Position numbers and translations under genes: made by a program. The notes beneath the pieces are model-generated. The model searched no databases and was not told where the DNA came from. It worked only from the letters and a program-made list of their open reading frames with translations. From Arthrinium phaeospermum (Eukaryota; Ascomycota; Sordariomycetes; Amphisphaeriales; Apiosporaceae): a stretch of DNA of 64,000 bases. Shown piece by piece: positions 36,372 to 49,538 of the stretch; the first letter of the stretch is position 1, and every line of letters starts with the position of its first letter. The stretch lies in the NCBI GenBank assembly GCA_006503535.1, contig QYRS01000006.1, positions 1,860,001 to 1,924,000 on the forward strand, written 5' to 3'.

Positions 36372-37471
36372 TCAGCCCAATCTAACTTCCAGATGGTACT
36401 CAGAGCTCTGCTCTTGAATCTTGAAGGATTGGATTTGCTTCCCCACTCCAAACTGCTGAGCCGTCTTGTCGGCATTCATTCCGAGAGGCGTTTTCATCAT
36501 CTGCTGGAAGAGGTCGTGCTCGTCGCTGTTCTTGGCCGCCTTGGAAGTCACTGTGACCTCGTTGTCGGCGGCTCCAGAGGGGTTCGGGAACTTCTCCAGG
36601 GCCGCGGCCATGACGCCGTCAGTCTCGGTCTGCACGACACTGTGGTACCGCATGATGCTGAGGTCCTGCGGGCGATGGCCTTCCTTGTTGACCCAGAGGT
36701 ACATCTGCATGTCCGAGAGCTTGATGGGATGGTCTTTGTACTGCGAGCCATCCTTAAAGACCTGTTTTTCGTTCCAAGCAGCCACAGTGTTGATGGAGTT
36801 GTCGTCCTTACGGATTCCGATGGTGTCAACGGGGCGTGATCCTCCCGAGTAATCAGGTGTCCAAACATCGTACAGCTTGCCATAGTCCATCGGATAATCG
36901 TCAATATCTTCCTTACTATCCTCCAATCTGTACTTGTACTTTCCGTCAAAGGGGTCAGGTATTGCCTTTGGTGGGTAGGTCTTCGGCTCCTTGGATAAGA
37001 GGTCAGCACAGTGGCCGTAGACAGGAACTATAGATGATAGGAGAAGCTGCTTACGCCGATATCCTTGAAACTGCCGGGGTTGGGACCGGAGCTTCCTTCG
37101 TCCCCCTTAGTGGAACCAGACTTGCCGGCACCGCCGGAAGATGGGCCTTCATCTCCTTTGCCGCTCCCCTTGCCCTCTCCAGCTCCGAGGAGCCTACCGC
37201 TTCCCCCTGCTCTCTTCGCAGGTGAGTGCAGGCATCCCTCAGTAGTGACCTGAGGATGACCCGGTAGACACAAACCTCGGCTGGAACTCTATAGCGTGCG
37301 TCAGCTCACGTCATCATATGATACTGTTTCTTTCTCTTCCGGTGGTGCTCCGGAGACACCTACGGAGTTGTTATTCTGGGAAGAAACGATTGGGGCGGCG
37401 TTGATGCCGAGAAGAAGGCTCTCGGCACCCAGAAGGGTGAGTGCTGCGGTTTTTGCGAGCGAGAAACGCAT
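36372..37471 (-). CDS. Predicted secreted protein, unknown function
   Basis: Three exons (37471-37310, 37249-37055, 36989-36372), all phase 0, 324 residues. The N-terminus MRFSLAKTAALTLLGAESLL followed by LGINAAP is a clear signal peptide with cleavage likely after an Ala near residue 26. A Kex2-type Lys-Arg pair (SPAKRAGG) comes at residues 66-67. Next is a low-complexity Gly/Ser/Lys stretch with two KGDEG units. The C-terminal 200 residues look globular (DPFDGKYKYRLED, YLWVNKEGHRPQDLSIMRYH, EQSSEYHLEVRLG) but match no domain I know. Only one cysteine after the signal peptide, so no disulfide-rich effector pattern. It is transcribed away from the secreted gene at 38954, across a shared 1.5 kb promoter region. 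Confidence 0.72.
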
Positions 37472-38953
37472 GACTGCTGAGACTCTTTCTTAATCGGTTT
37501 GTGGGATGATGTTAGGGTAGTTACGGATTGGTAGACTAAGAAGTCAAGATATTCTTGGGCGTTTTAAGGTAAGATACAATGTTCTTAGAGGCTTGTAATA
37601 GAGAGTGGTACTCGAGTCGAAAGGAAGATTCGTAACCTATATAATACAGTTGTCGTAGGAGATGAAGTGCACCAACTTATCTGCTGATATAGCATCGAGA
37701 GTCTGCATGTTCAACGCAAAGAGATGCCAAGGTTACAACTAGCAGAGTCGCGTCATTGTGTTCTATATTCAGAACATCGTTTAGATGAAGTGACGACTGT
37801 GATCCAAAAACCAACCAGCCTTCGCGCGTTTGGCCACATATGCTGGACTGTAATCAACTGCTCCCAATGCTCGGCGGTTGCCAAACGGATCTTTCTAGCC
37901 CTACATGTTGGTTCAGTCTGCATACACGAGTTTTGAAATTATATATGTGGCCATTTTGATGCGTGTGAATATCATCAGGCGAAGCCAGCTTCCAGCCATG
38001 ATGACGAAATTGGGGCCGAACGGGATGCAGTTGGACGTAGTGTTTTCAACTTGAAACCAACATAAGGCTAGATATTCATTCAAAGCAAGCCAGGACGTCA
38101 ATGGCCCATCGCTTAGGGGTGAGCTGCTGACAGGAGGATCAGAGTTGCCGCCCCGGACCCCAATATGAGCCCATATCCGCGACCTGGGGCGAAATTAGCA
38201 TCAACACGCCATGCCGATGAAATCCCCAGACCGGACCCTTCGTATCGGCCCGCTAAAGAACTCTGGCGTCACACCATCCCGCGAGAGCAGTGCCCAACCC
38301 GATTTGTCCGCACCAAATATAACCGCCCCAGCCTTGATGATGTTGCTATGTTCGGACTTGTACAACATCACATGCAAGCCACCTACCTATCTGCTGGGAT
38401 GGGTCTCATAGCCATTGACCAGTGCATCCTCCCGACCCTGCAGACGCCTCGGCCGTAAACAAAATCTTCTAAGCAGAGGCAAAGAGCTGTAGGTACCCGT
38501 GGGGCTGGCATAGAACCCGGAGAAAAAAAAAGAACTCACCATCTCGTGGGGGCTGTTCTGTCCTGCATCGTCTCTTTTTCGGGATACGAAGTTGATGCAT
38601 GACGTCGTAGTGGTCATCAAACCAAACACTGTGGTCTCAGTTGGCGAAGTTGTCGCAGTAGTGTCAAGGAGACCAACAAAATCAACTGTCCAAGAGGCGA
38701 TAAGCTGCCAAGACGGAGGAGATCAGTATAAAGCCATCTGCATATCGTGCTCTAGCGTTTATGACTCTACGCAAAGAACAACAGCAGCAGCCTACAGATC
38801 ATAACTAAAGACGTCGAGAAACACCCCAACCTGCATTTTTCCTTTCATCCTTTTGCACTTAAAGCGTATCTTAAGCTGGTACCCTGTTTTCTTCTCAAAA
38901 CATAGTTTTGGCAGTCTTGAAGCCCCCAGTTAGATAGCTCATCAACTCTGAAA
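37472..38953. other. Shared upstream region of two divergent secreted-protein genes
   Basis: No gene recognised. Its position makes it the promoter region for both neighbours. Confidence 0.4.
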
Positions 38954-40325
38954 ATGGCCTCCTTTCTTGGTTTCATTTTCAATGCAGCCGGTATTGCCTC
39001 CCTCGGACTCATGGCCTCGGACATCTCGTCCGCGGGTAAAGGCAAGGAAGAGTCGACCCACGTCGAGATCCTCATTGGTACAGGGACCGAACAAATGGTA
39101 TGTCGTCAACAGAGAGACCTCTCCGCATTCCATATATATTCAGTCCCATGCCTCCGCCATAGCCGAAGAAGCTAACCTGAATCCAATCCAGGGCGGACAC
39201 TGGCCCTCGGTAGCCCTCTGGAACGAGGAGGGACAGCGTATCGGCCAGGGCAATGCCAACTGGGGGGACAAGCCGGGCGCGTCGATCGACATGGAGATCA
39301 AGCACGAGCAGGGCGCCAAGACGGGTAACCAGGCCGCCTACATCATGTTGAGCAACATGGACAACGACGCCATCTGCATCTCAGCCGTCTACATCACCGA
39401 GACCCGGACGACGACGACCTGGTTCGGCGACGTCGGCAAGCGCTGCGGCATGTCGTGGTACCAGAGCAACCGGCGCGTCGGCGAGTCCGGCCAGACGCCC
39501 GCCTGCGTCTGGCTCGACAACGACGGCTCCGAGGGCGTCAACAGCCAGGCCCTGAGCTTCCACATCCCGGACATGATCGCCAACGACGACCGCGTCGAAC
39601 AGTTCGGCGAGGATATCAATTCGCTCTGCAAGAGCACCCCGCGCTTCTCGTTCTGGGGCGACCTCGAGGCGGACTCCATCATCCCCTTCTTCGACCCGCC
39701 GCTCGAGTACGAGACTGACGCCAAGAGCGGCGGGATCGGGCGCGACAAGGACGTCGAGCGGGTCAAGGATAAGTTCAAGTACGACAAGAGTGTCACCATG
39801 TACAGCGGCGGCAACCACAAGAGGGCTTGGCATGGTGTCCACGGCGAGGGGTACGGGAACCTGACCGTCCCCGACTTCATGCTACCTCGACAGAGAGACG
39901 ACACGCGGAGGAGAGGTGGTGGTGGGAGGAATATGGGCCGACATGCCGCGGCGAAGAAGCGCGGCCGTCGCGGTTTCGACAATCTGATCGTCACATCCGA
40001 CCCGGGGCACAGCGCCAAGGAGCTCTGCGAGTCCGCGACGTCGTACGGCGCGGACACGGTCTCCATGGCTGAGAAACTGTTCTGCGACATGGAGACCAAG
40101 ACTATGTATCCGCTGTGTCAAGAAAGAAATGATACCATGCATACCAACACAAATTCCTCTGGAGCTGTACGGGTGCGAGGGCCAGCAGAAGAAGAGGGGA
40201 AGAAGAGTTGCTTTGATATGAAGAGCATGTCACTCCATATCCCGGACGGCCAACGGGATTCTCAGGTTCACAGAAGGGCGAAGACGGCAGGCGCCAAGGC
40301 TTACAAGTCGACCCAGTATTGGTGA
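38954..40325 (+). CDS. Predicted secreted protein with internal dibasic sites, unknown function
   Basis: Two exons (38954-39097 and 39192-40325), phase 0, 425 residues. Starts MASFLGFIFNAAGIASLGLM, a plausible signal peptide. The body has a well-conserved-looking core: GGHWPSVALWNEEGQRIGQG, YIMLSNMDNDAICISAVYIT, CGMSWYQSNR and ACVWLDNDGSEGVNSQALSF. A basic stretch (TRRRGGGGRN, then AAKKRGRRGF) supplies possible Kex2-type cleavage sites that would separate an N-terminal module from a Cys-containing C-terminal part (KELCESATS, KLFCDMETK, YPLCQE). I do not recognise a named domain. Coding is GC-rich. Host- or environment-directed secretion is an inference from the signal peptide only. Confidence 0.78.
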
Positions 40326-40951
40326 GACGGTCACCTCCCTTTTGGTCAACTGCCAAACGATAGCCGGGAGATTGGAGCACCCTGGGATGTTGTCGTGGGA
40401 ACGTTGTTGCGGTCAAGGCACTATTATTCATCTCCCATCATTTTCCACCTTCTTTATTGCGCAGAGGACCAAGGCATATGGGCTCTGGGGGCCGTGACTT
40501 CCTTTTCATGATGCCACAGATAACGAGGAGGAACGGTGGCAGGTATAAGATAGGATAGTTATATCTCTCTTTGAATTCAGTCCATACAGATGTGCCTTGC
40601 TCCTTGTAATCTTTTGGTTTAAGCCAAGCCATTGTCTACGCCGTCCCCTCGAGGCAAAGCCCGCATGATATAGGGGTAATCCCCCAGCAGTAACATGTTG
40701 GGGACTGGTGAGGTAGGGGAGCATCCTCGATCATGCCTTCACGACCCCTATGCCCACTGCTATGGTGGCTGTGCTTCCCTGTGAGCAACAGACCTACGCA
40801 GAGGACATTTAGTTGAGACATGCTCCCTTGAGAGTTCCCTGTTGAATACATCAGACTCTCCAGATCATATCACGACAGATAAGCACATCGAGACTTTATA
40901 TGGCCCATCAATCCAATCGCCGAGTATCCGTCGCCTGTTGCTCATGATAAG
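40326..40951. other. Intergenic between the secreted-protein gene and the tRNA-like gene
   Basis: No gene recognised. Confidence 0.4.
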
Positions 40952-41037
40952 ACCCATTTAGCTTAACGGTAGAGCACGTCATTACTGAACCCATTGGTCA
41001 GTAATGGCTGACACCGGTTCGACCCCGGTAGTGGGTA
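40952..41037 (+). tRNA. tRNA-like gene of unclear isotype, with an internal hairpin
   Basis: Acceptor strands ACCCATT and AGTGGGT pair, the D arm GCTTAACGGTAGAGC and T arm ACCGG-TTCGACC-CCGGT are sound, and both Pol III boxes are intact; a T5 run follows near 41051. The middle, 40977-41012, is 36 nt, about 14 longer than a standard tRNA. It folds into a strong stem (GTCATTACTG with CAGTAATGGC), as an intron-containing precursor would. With standard numbering the anticodon would be ACT; shifting by one gives CTG but breaks the invariant U33. Either is unusual, so this may be a variant, a pseudo-tRNA, or a tRNA-derived RNA. Confidence 0.55.
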
Positions 41038-41945
41038 AATGCCTTCCTTCTTTTTGGTGATATTCTCATCACATGCAACAAAGTCACTTTTTGCAATGGC
41101 GTGGAAAGCTCTCAGGGGCGGTCAAACAAGAGCAACACAATGGCTGACCCTCTAAGCCGTCATGATAGGATCTGCCTTTGTCCCGTTTTGTTGCCCATAA
41201 CCTCCCCTGGGACTGAGATTTTCACCATCCTATCCGATGATCCCATTGGGCTTACTCGACCAATGGCATCTGGCTCCCCCTTTCTATTCCATGTATGGAA
41301 CCTATTCTTTGATTTCCGTGATTGCACATGTCGCTAGATACACATACTGCTAGATGGCATGTTGGTTAACGAGTTCCATTGAGATGAGATCATATATTTA
41401 TACTCGAGAATTAATAGCTCTGGAAATGAAGTGAAAACTATTGCGAATAGCAAATAATGAAACCTTGGATTGATAATGCTGCAACGAAACACGAGATTAG
41501 CGGTAGTCAGAATAGGCATGCCGTCTCCTGCAAAGTTCGTCCCATCGAGTCAGACAGAGGATTGTCATTGGCCGCGTGTAAGTCAAGGTTCAGCCATAAG
41601 TAGCTAGTGAAACTCACTATTAGCTAACCTTCAGTCTTGCACTATGCCAGTATGGAACTGATGATAACCTTGTGATGGGATCAGTGCTTACGGCATTCAG
41701 GGGGCAATCCGATAGTTGTTCACCCTAGTACTTATGTGTTGATCATATAGCCAAACCCAACCAATCAAGCAGATATGCGGGGAGCTGATCCGGAAAGTCA
41801 CGTTGCCAAGTCCTGGGCACACACCTGAAGCAAACATTGATGGCCCAGTAGTCTGGGTACGACTTATTCATACGAATAATAGGGTATAGTAATTGGCTAT
41901 CTTACACAACAAAACATCAAAACGCTAGAACAAAAGAAAACCAAA
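41038..41945. other. Intergenic between the tRNA-like gene and the MHYT gene
   Basis: 3' flank of the minus-strand MHYT gene; AT-rich near 41340-41470. No gene recognised. Confidence 0.4.
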
Positions 41946-44704
41946 CTATGCACGCCTCTGGCTTATACAACTCGCAAAGAGCTCGTCCACAAACGTCTCC
42001 TCGACATCGCCCTTCTCCACCGTGCCCAAGCCATTGGTCTCGTTGCCACCCCTTGCCAGGATCGAGCGCCTGCCCGCCTCAGCACACTCCATCATCTCCA
42101 GTGTGCCGTCGCCGGAGGTAGGCGGCTGCGGCCGCACCAGCGTCGCCGTGCAAGTGGTGCTGAGCTTGCTCTTCTTGGCGGCAGAGGACGCCTTGGCCGC
42201 CCCCCTTTCCAAGAGACGCCCGAAGCTGGAGCGGTATGAAGTGCGGGCTGCGAACCCTTCACGAGTAGGGCTTGGAGTGGCTCCGTCTTCCACCTGGATG
42301 GCGATCTCTTGTGACACCATGATCCCACCGAATATGAGAGAGGGTTTGCGGCCATGCTGTGTAGACGGGCGATAGTTGGAAGGCGAGGTGCGTCCCGAGG
42401 ACATCGGCTCATCCTGTGAAGCCACCGGGTTACAAAGGTCTTGAGTGGAAGAGGCACGGGAAGTGCTACCCTGTCGACGTTCGTTGATGATGGCCGGGGC
42501 TCTGGGGGCGTAGGATATGACGGACGCCATCTCGCGGTGCAAGGCACGGGAGAAGGCTGCTTTGTGCGGGGAGTGGTTGAGGATGAACTGATGGACTTTA
42601 AGCAGTTGCAACGGAATGAAACAATGCTTCAAAGATTCTGCGTTGGAGCCGATGTCGTGGAGAATCTGTAGTGTGATGATGGAGCACGCCATGTTCTCTC
42701 CTTTCTCGCCTGGTGGGCCGGGTATCTGAGCCACCTTCGACGAGAGTCTTGCGCTATCCGCCATAGCATCGGGAAAGTTAGACATGAGTTTAGTGATGCT
42801 GCGGCGAAGTTGCGTGGCAAATTCGATTTCTCTCGGGTTGTAGCGTTTTGCCGATGCAAGACGAATCAGGAGCGTTTGCACATGTAAGCCGTCCAGGTCT
42901 GAGAGGATATCTAGCTGCCACTTTTCCAGCTTCTTATAAGGCAGTCTCCCGGTAGGTAGCGCCGTGCGCTTCTGTCTGTCAACTAGCACATCAAACCCGA
43001 ACCTGTCAAGGCGGGCGCGGATAGCAAACACGCCGACATGGACGCCCGGCTCGATGAAACCATCTTCTGGTGCATAGCCGGCCATAGCGCGGAGCTTTTC
43101 CTCCAATTGGAGATTCTTGATCTGCATGCTGGACTTGATAATGTCAACAACACGATGCGTGTCGGCGAAACGGAAACCGGCTGCTTCGAGCTTTGCGACG
43201 GCGCTGTCGTTCTCCACGTGGCGAACGAGGAACATGATACAGCCTTGACCGTAAGAGTCGTGGCGGTGGCCAAGTCCTTTTTCAAGCCGACTGGCGTCGT
43301 CCACGCGGGGTTGTCCCGGGTTTGGCTCCTTTGAGGTGGCATCGGGAGTTGATGGAACGGCTCTAGATTCGGCGCCGGTATGGAAGATCTCGTCCCAGAG
43401 CGTTCCAGCATTGGTCACGTCTTCAGACATCTTGCTTGCCAGGGACGAGGCCGCCAGGCAGAAAAGTTCTCGAAAGATGGTCACATAGCTTTCCACGAGC
43501 TGGCCGTTCTCTGCATACATCTTGACTGCCGAGCGGTCACGGCCATGACGGGGAAGATTGGTGATGTGATCTGACATCCAAGGAAGGAGGGAGCTGACGC
43601 TCGACCAGTCGCGGGAAGCCCGGTACATCCAATGAAAAAGGGGGTGGGCGGTCGTGAAGACATCATCGTGCGACTTCTGGGGGAACGCAGCGGTAATCTT
43701 TTCGCTGGGCAACAGGCCGTCTGGACTGACGAGGATGCGCCCCTGCTTGTCGAAGACTGCTGCAGCTAAGGTGACGAACTGCGCCTTGTTGGCATACTTG
43801 CGCTTCGTTCTGGCAGTCAATCCCGCCGCCAACACCATGATCAAGGCGGCAAGGAACGAGAGGATGATGACGACGGCGGTAGTAGCTGTGCGTGAGTTAC
43901 CATTCCCGACCGCAGCTGCCGACTCAATCAGAGAGTACTTGGTGCCAACAGAAGCGCACCAGTGCATGCCGGAGACTGCGCCGGCGAGCAAGAACATGCA
44001 CCCAGTCTTCTTGAGCCAGGAATTGGTCCAGGCGCCACGGAAGACGAAGAACATGGAGAGCGCGAGGGTGCTAGCTGACACAGCAATGACGGAAGCACCA
44101 ATCACGTTGCCGATGGAGTACTCGCAGTGGTAGTTGCTGATGGAGGCGTTTCCGAGGTAGTGCATGCCGCAGATGGCGCCCCCAGAGAGCGAGCCAGAAA
44201 GGCCCACCCGCCACCATGGTATATCGTCGTTGGAGCCGACGGCAATGAAGGCAAGGAGAAGTACACAAATAGGTAGGAAGAAGGACGCCGCGGTTATTCC
44301 TGAAGAGTATGAGATCTGTAATTCGGGTTCGTCGTTCAGGATGATAATGGCTCTGTTCCCTATGTAGTGCTTTGGCGAGTGTTAGTGCATGGCCGTTCTT
44401 GGCAAGGAATAGCGGCTTGACTTACCATGGACCATATAGAAATGCCTCCCATGGAAACAGCGGCACCAACGAGTAGAAAACTGGGGGTCAATCTGTAAGT
44501 TTTGCATTCTCCCAAAGGTTGCCGGTTTCATCTAACTGACTGGTTGAACAAGCCCTTCAGGGATGTGCGTCGGTTGATTAGCTCGAGCGTACAGCCGGCA
44601 CCGATCAAGCTGACGAGGAAGCTCAAGACGACAAATCCAAGATCGAAGTTGACTGGAACGTCGTGGCCCGTCCAACGGACCAGCAAATCATCAGATGCTG
44701 ACAT
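41946..44704 (-). CDS. MHYT-domain seven-helix membrane protein
   Basis: Three exons (44704-44541, 44480-44426, 44369-41946), 880 residues. The first intron's donor is GTCAGT. Seven hydrophobic helices occupy roughly the first 250 residues. Three MHYT-type motifs sit at helix ends: WSMHYIGN, CGMHYLGN and SGMHWCAS. Two are split from their neighbours by introns. MHYT modules are thought to bind copper and sense gases or redox. The cytosolic tail, about 600 residues, starts with AAVFDKQGRILVSPDGLL, a short sensor-like segment, and ends in low-complexity Ser/Arg sequence. Bacterial MHYT proteins carry GGDEF/EAL outputs; no such output is seen here. Plasma-membrane signalling is inferred. Confidence 0.88.
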
Positions 44705-47700
44705 GTCGTTTGTTCAGATGACAAGGTCTGCAGCTAATATGAGGAAAGCGGCGACCGCCGCGTAAGTCCGGAAAGAACTATATGCTGGTTGATCTTGGCA
44801 AGCTCGAGACTGGCATGCCCAGAAAGTGCCGCGATACATGGATTACCCACGATATATAAACAAGTCAAAACCTTCAAAATCTGGGGATGTCGACGGCATT
44901 TTCCCGCATACGAGGGCACGGCCGCTAATCAAACTCGCTTGATCGAGCATGTTTATGTCCGGTATTAGAAGGGGAGGGGGGCGAAAGGACGAGGGTGTTT
45001 AAAGGTGCCTGTCTACGGTATTCCTGTTCCGGTCGGCAGTGTTATCGAAATGAGACGACCAGTCCCAGAAGAGCATCATGAACCGGCAAGTCGCTCCCTC
45101 GAGGGGGGCATGCAGATCCACGAATCGAGGGCCCAGGTGGCCGGCTCCAGTATAGGCGAGGTCATGGCGAGTATGCTAGCAGGGTCTGCACAGGGTCCGA
45201 GTCCCTGGATATGTCGTCAAGTTAGAGAGAAGTCGGGATCCTGAATCGGCCATTCTTGGCCGCGGGCATAGGCACAACTGAACCTATCGCGCTTTGACGG
45301 GCACGATGGATTGCGGCCCCGTACGCACTCCGCAGCGTTTGATAGTGGCTGAGGGGCGGATGCACGTCTTCTGCCTTGCAGTCCGACATTGTGTCAGGAA
45401 GATGAGAGAGGGACTCGGCAGTGGATATGATAGGCCGCGCTGGTGCCCGCTTTGCTACAACTGGTAAGGCGTGCCGATCTTTGGTCAAAGCCCAAGCGCA
45501 GCCCGCAGGCGACAGGGGGAGGGAATATGAACAAGGGAAGGAAAGAACGTGTGAGTCAGTGCCGGGCTACCGCGCCCGACAGTAGCACCCGATACCATTT
45601 CCCTACATCTCCAATTGGACATGAATACAAGACAAGATGTTGCACCCCAATGCTTTGAATATAATCCACACATGCAGATGGCTTAAGGGCGACATGGCGC
45701 TCCTCGCCTAAAGTAGCTCGAAAGAAGCAGCACTAGTACCAATTAGCCAATGATCGACAGGCACTGGACACAGCGGCCGGTACTCCGTACATATATCGTA
45801 TATGTAATAGGTAGCCGAAAAATTCGGCGAGCCAGGGTTGGAAACAACAAACCATGACCTTGGCCCGGCTACCTAACCCGACTCAAAGCATCTATGCCCA
45901 CGGCTTGCACGTTGTTCAGCAGCTCGCTTTCTGGGGGCCACGCTTGCCGCAGTACCGAAAGCGGTCCACAGTTATGGGTTCCCGGGATGAAAAGATAGCC
46001 CTGTTAGACATGTATGTACGTGGAGCTACAGAGCCGTTGGGACTATAGAATGACAGATGATGAAGATCATTGTTGTTAGTCCTGCGTAGCAGGAGTGAAG
46101 AGTTTCAGGAACATGAAGTCTGTGGTGACCAACTCCCATGTCGAGGAGAGGACGTATTATAGCGAATGCAAAAATACATTGGGTGAAGAGACTTGCTTTT
46201 CGGCAGACTCGTTGCATCTTACTGTGGCGTTGGTAAGATAAGTAGACCACCAATGGCGCACTGGTATGATTTTCTACCTCTAGCCCTGATGAAGGGGAAA
46301 ACCGACTGGAGGCTATCAAGAGTCCTAGACCCGAGATTCTCATAACTTCTTTTTCTTCTTCTTTTTTCGATTTATACCAAGGCTCCCCGGCAGAGACAAA
46401 AGACTCACATCAGAATCCTTTTGAGAAAGAACTGTTCGCAACATTCTTCTTGTGGCATCGGAATACCATCGGAGGGCGGGTTATGATACCAACTTCAAAC
46501 CGATTTGGGTATATTACCTTCACACGTCACTTAGAACCCGTTATTTTCTCGTTCTGCTGCCTGGGAACCGAGGTCGAGATATCTTGTAGGGATGGACGAA
46601 GCACGCCTTTCGGGATTTGGTACGTAAACACATACCCCGAGACTGGACCTTTGTTGAGTGTGGGTAAAAAGCTTGTGAAAGTCGCCAAGGGGGGAAGATG
46701 AAATGATCTTGTGGTACATAGATGTCATTTAGATATGTTTGGCGGCAGACGTGACATCACGGTGACTACTATATGGTCATCCGATGAAGTCGAAAGGAAC
46801 AGTTGCCAAGGCAGATCTACGCCTTGTCTTATGCAGATAGCCGATGAGCTTGAACTGGCAGACAAATCCGTACTTGCAATCTGGGGAACCTCCCCAGATT
46901 GAGAAGCATCGTAACATATGGACAGTAATTGAGCTGCAATATGAGTCAACAATGAAGTATGCGGACCTGGATAATCAGTTGGGGGCCCCAAAAGCCCACT
47001 CCGCTGCAATTCCGCTAGAAGCTCTTGGGTCCCTAACCTTGTGAAAAACGCATCCCCACTACATCATGAGGTCCTATCTGCCTCTAAGTGTGTGTCACTT
47101 AAACGTTGATGTGCCGAGGAGATGTGTAATGTGGTAGGGTATCAGCCACACTGAACCAGGCAGTATCCGATCCGATGAAGATTATCCAAGAGCGCACAAA
47201 GAAATCGAATCAGTCGTTCGGCTAGCGGCAGGCGAGAATCAAGCCAAAGCTTGGCAGCCGTGCTGATGATGCTTTGTACCCTCGGCGACGCCGTTAGGGT
47301 GGATTTGACGATCCATAGTCACACAAGGTGTCAATGTGGCTTTGCCTGACTGGGCGGACGACGCAACGCATGACTGGCGGCGGCGTAGTTGACGATGTCT
47401 TCATTCGTCCCAGACCTACCCCGACAGGCATTGCCTCTAGCAATCTGACCGAGGTCATGGAGGGCAACACTTGCCGGTCATGTGCTTTCGCAGATCTAAT
47501 CAGATAACGTCAAAACTAGATCGTCTGACCATAAGGGCAGTGGTTCTGGTGGTTCACCGGGAGGGTGTGGATCGTGGAGCGATATAACTGGCCAGACTCG
47601 GTAGACCGACATCAGATATCGCTTTGGGCTCGCCTGTCAAAACGAGATCGTCGGTGGAAGTTTGTGTTCAGAATTACTAGTGATGATTTGGTCATTTCTT

Positions 47701-49538
47701 GCTCATCGTAGCGTTATCGAAGGGAGGGGAGAAACACTTTCCATGGGCTCTTTACCCGCGACTGCTCCGGTGGTCGTACGTTGGTTGCACATGCATTGGT
47801 TTCCGACCAATCGATGCATTCTTATTGATTGTTGAAGCTGAGGCAACCAGTTTCATTGAGTCGCCTTGGTCACGGCCTCGCAGAACATTCATGTGGTACA
47901 CACAATATTCGAGCCGGTAACGGCCACTTACGGGGACAGCCAGCTCTGCGAGCCCACCGCCTGTCGCAGAAGAGGCCCCCATGAAAGGTACTGTATCACC
48001 ACGTTATGTGATGAATGTCGGAATATGAGATCGATGGCGCGCGTAGTAGTAGGACGCATCTGAAAGGGGGAAAAAAAAGTAACATGTACGAGACGTGGCG
48101 AGGGACAAGAAGAGATCTGTGTTCTCGTAGATGGAGAAAAGACCGGTCAAGTTTGTTTTCCTGATGAGATCATTCCATAAATGTTCGATGAGCGCCCCAT
48201 GCAAGACGTTTGCAACGGCCTGACATTAGATTGAAACACAAAGGGCCGCCGATTTTTGTTTGTACCAGGTACCGGAAGAAACGTCAATTTACCGGGTGAC
48301 ATGGAGTATTCGTACCACTTACAGGTTACGTAGCTATGCTTTCCAGTGTGTGTGCGTGTGTCGATGACAAGCTTCAGTCGGGCCAAAGGGTATCCCACGT
48401 TGTACAAGATGCTTGGTAATAAATCAGATGAACTGCGCATGCACCTGTCATCCAATGTTAAGCATCCGACGATCAGATTTCGGTGGCGGTATGGAGCATG
48501 GCTTTGGTTTATTCTTGTGCCACAGGAGCTCGATAAAATGCAATGCAAAAAATCTTGAGATACAAGCGAAGACATCCTAGCGATATGTTCTCCAGATGGA
48601 AGACGAATGGTGCAATAATGTTGTGGCATGCCAGTTGGTTGGGGAGAGGGGGACTAGGGGAAGACACCGCTACTCTTTGCTGGCAAAAGGGCCCTGCAAA
48701 GTCAGAGAAATAGTGTGCCTTGGATAAAGTGATGATTGATGCGGTAATGACGGTGATGCAGGTAGCCGGACTTTGGCTCGAGCCGAGAGGGTTCCAAGAT
48801 CAGGTCTGGAAGACGGAAAACGAGCCAAAGCCGGATCCACGAGCACCTGCATGCAGAAAGAGTGTGGAGAACAGAATATCAGGACTGGAGTACTAGATTG
48901 ATCAAATTCTTGTTTGCAGATGACGAGAATACGATGCGGGCTGTTTCTTAGGCTTCTCGGGGTCTTTTCTAGTGATCAGGTGGTTCACAGCTCGATACCC
49001 CTTTGGGGATCGACTGGGACCGGACAGCACCTTCCCTGTCGGATACTCACCGGAAGAGTCAGTTACGCTCGGCAAGGGGATGGTAAGGACAGTCTATTGG
49101 CTGGATTCATTTGACGCACCTACAGGGATGGTAGCTCCATTCAATGCAGGCCTGGATGGATGATAAGATAACTGCCGCTCCGATGGTTGCCTTTCGCTTT
49201 GTAGCCACCCTCCCCGCAGACCAGGCGACAAATAGAGACTCGGGATTTGATGAGTCGCCCAGTCTAGATACTTCGGAAGATGCCCCTGCTGATGTTGGTG
49301 TTGGCTCCGGCAGCGGTGAGTAGGTTTCCGAAATGTGCGGTCCTGCCTAGGAGCTATAGGGGTGGCGATCACGGTAGCATGAAGCAGTCACTGCCTTGAC
49401 AGATATAAATAAAGCACAATATAGCCAAAGAATGTTTGCGATATCAGAAATTTCTGATCGTGTACCTAAGAAATCAACAAAACTGATCACCATTATCTGA
49501 CTGGAATCTACAAGGAACACTTCTTACTGTTTACGAAG
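44705..49538. other. Gene-poor region, 4.8 kb
   Basis: Contains the MHYT promoter. No long coding frame, transposase or terminal repeat recognised. A cysteine-rich open stretch at about 47930-48063 (plus) is the only coding-like signal. Confidence 0.35.

Noticed and set aside
46450..46701. 83-residue plus-strand open frame
   Set aside because: Opens with TTG, no motif, no splice extension.
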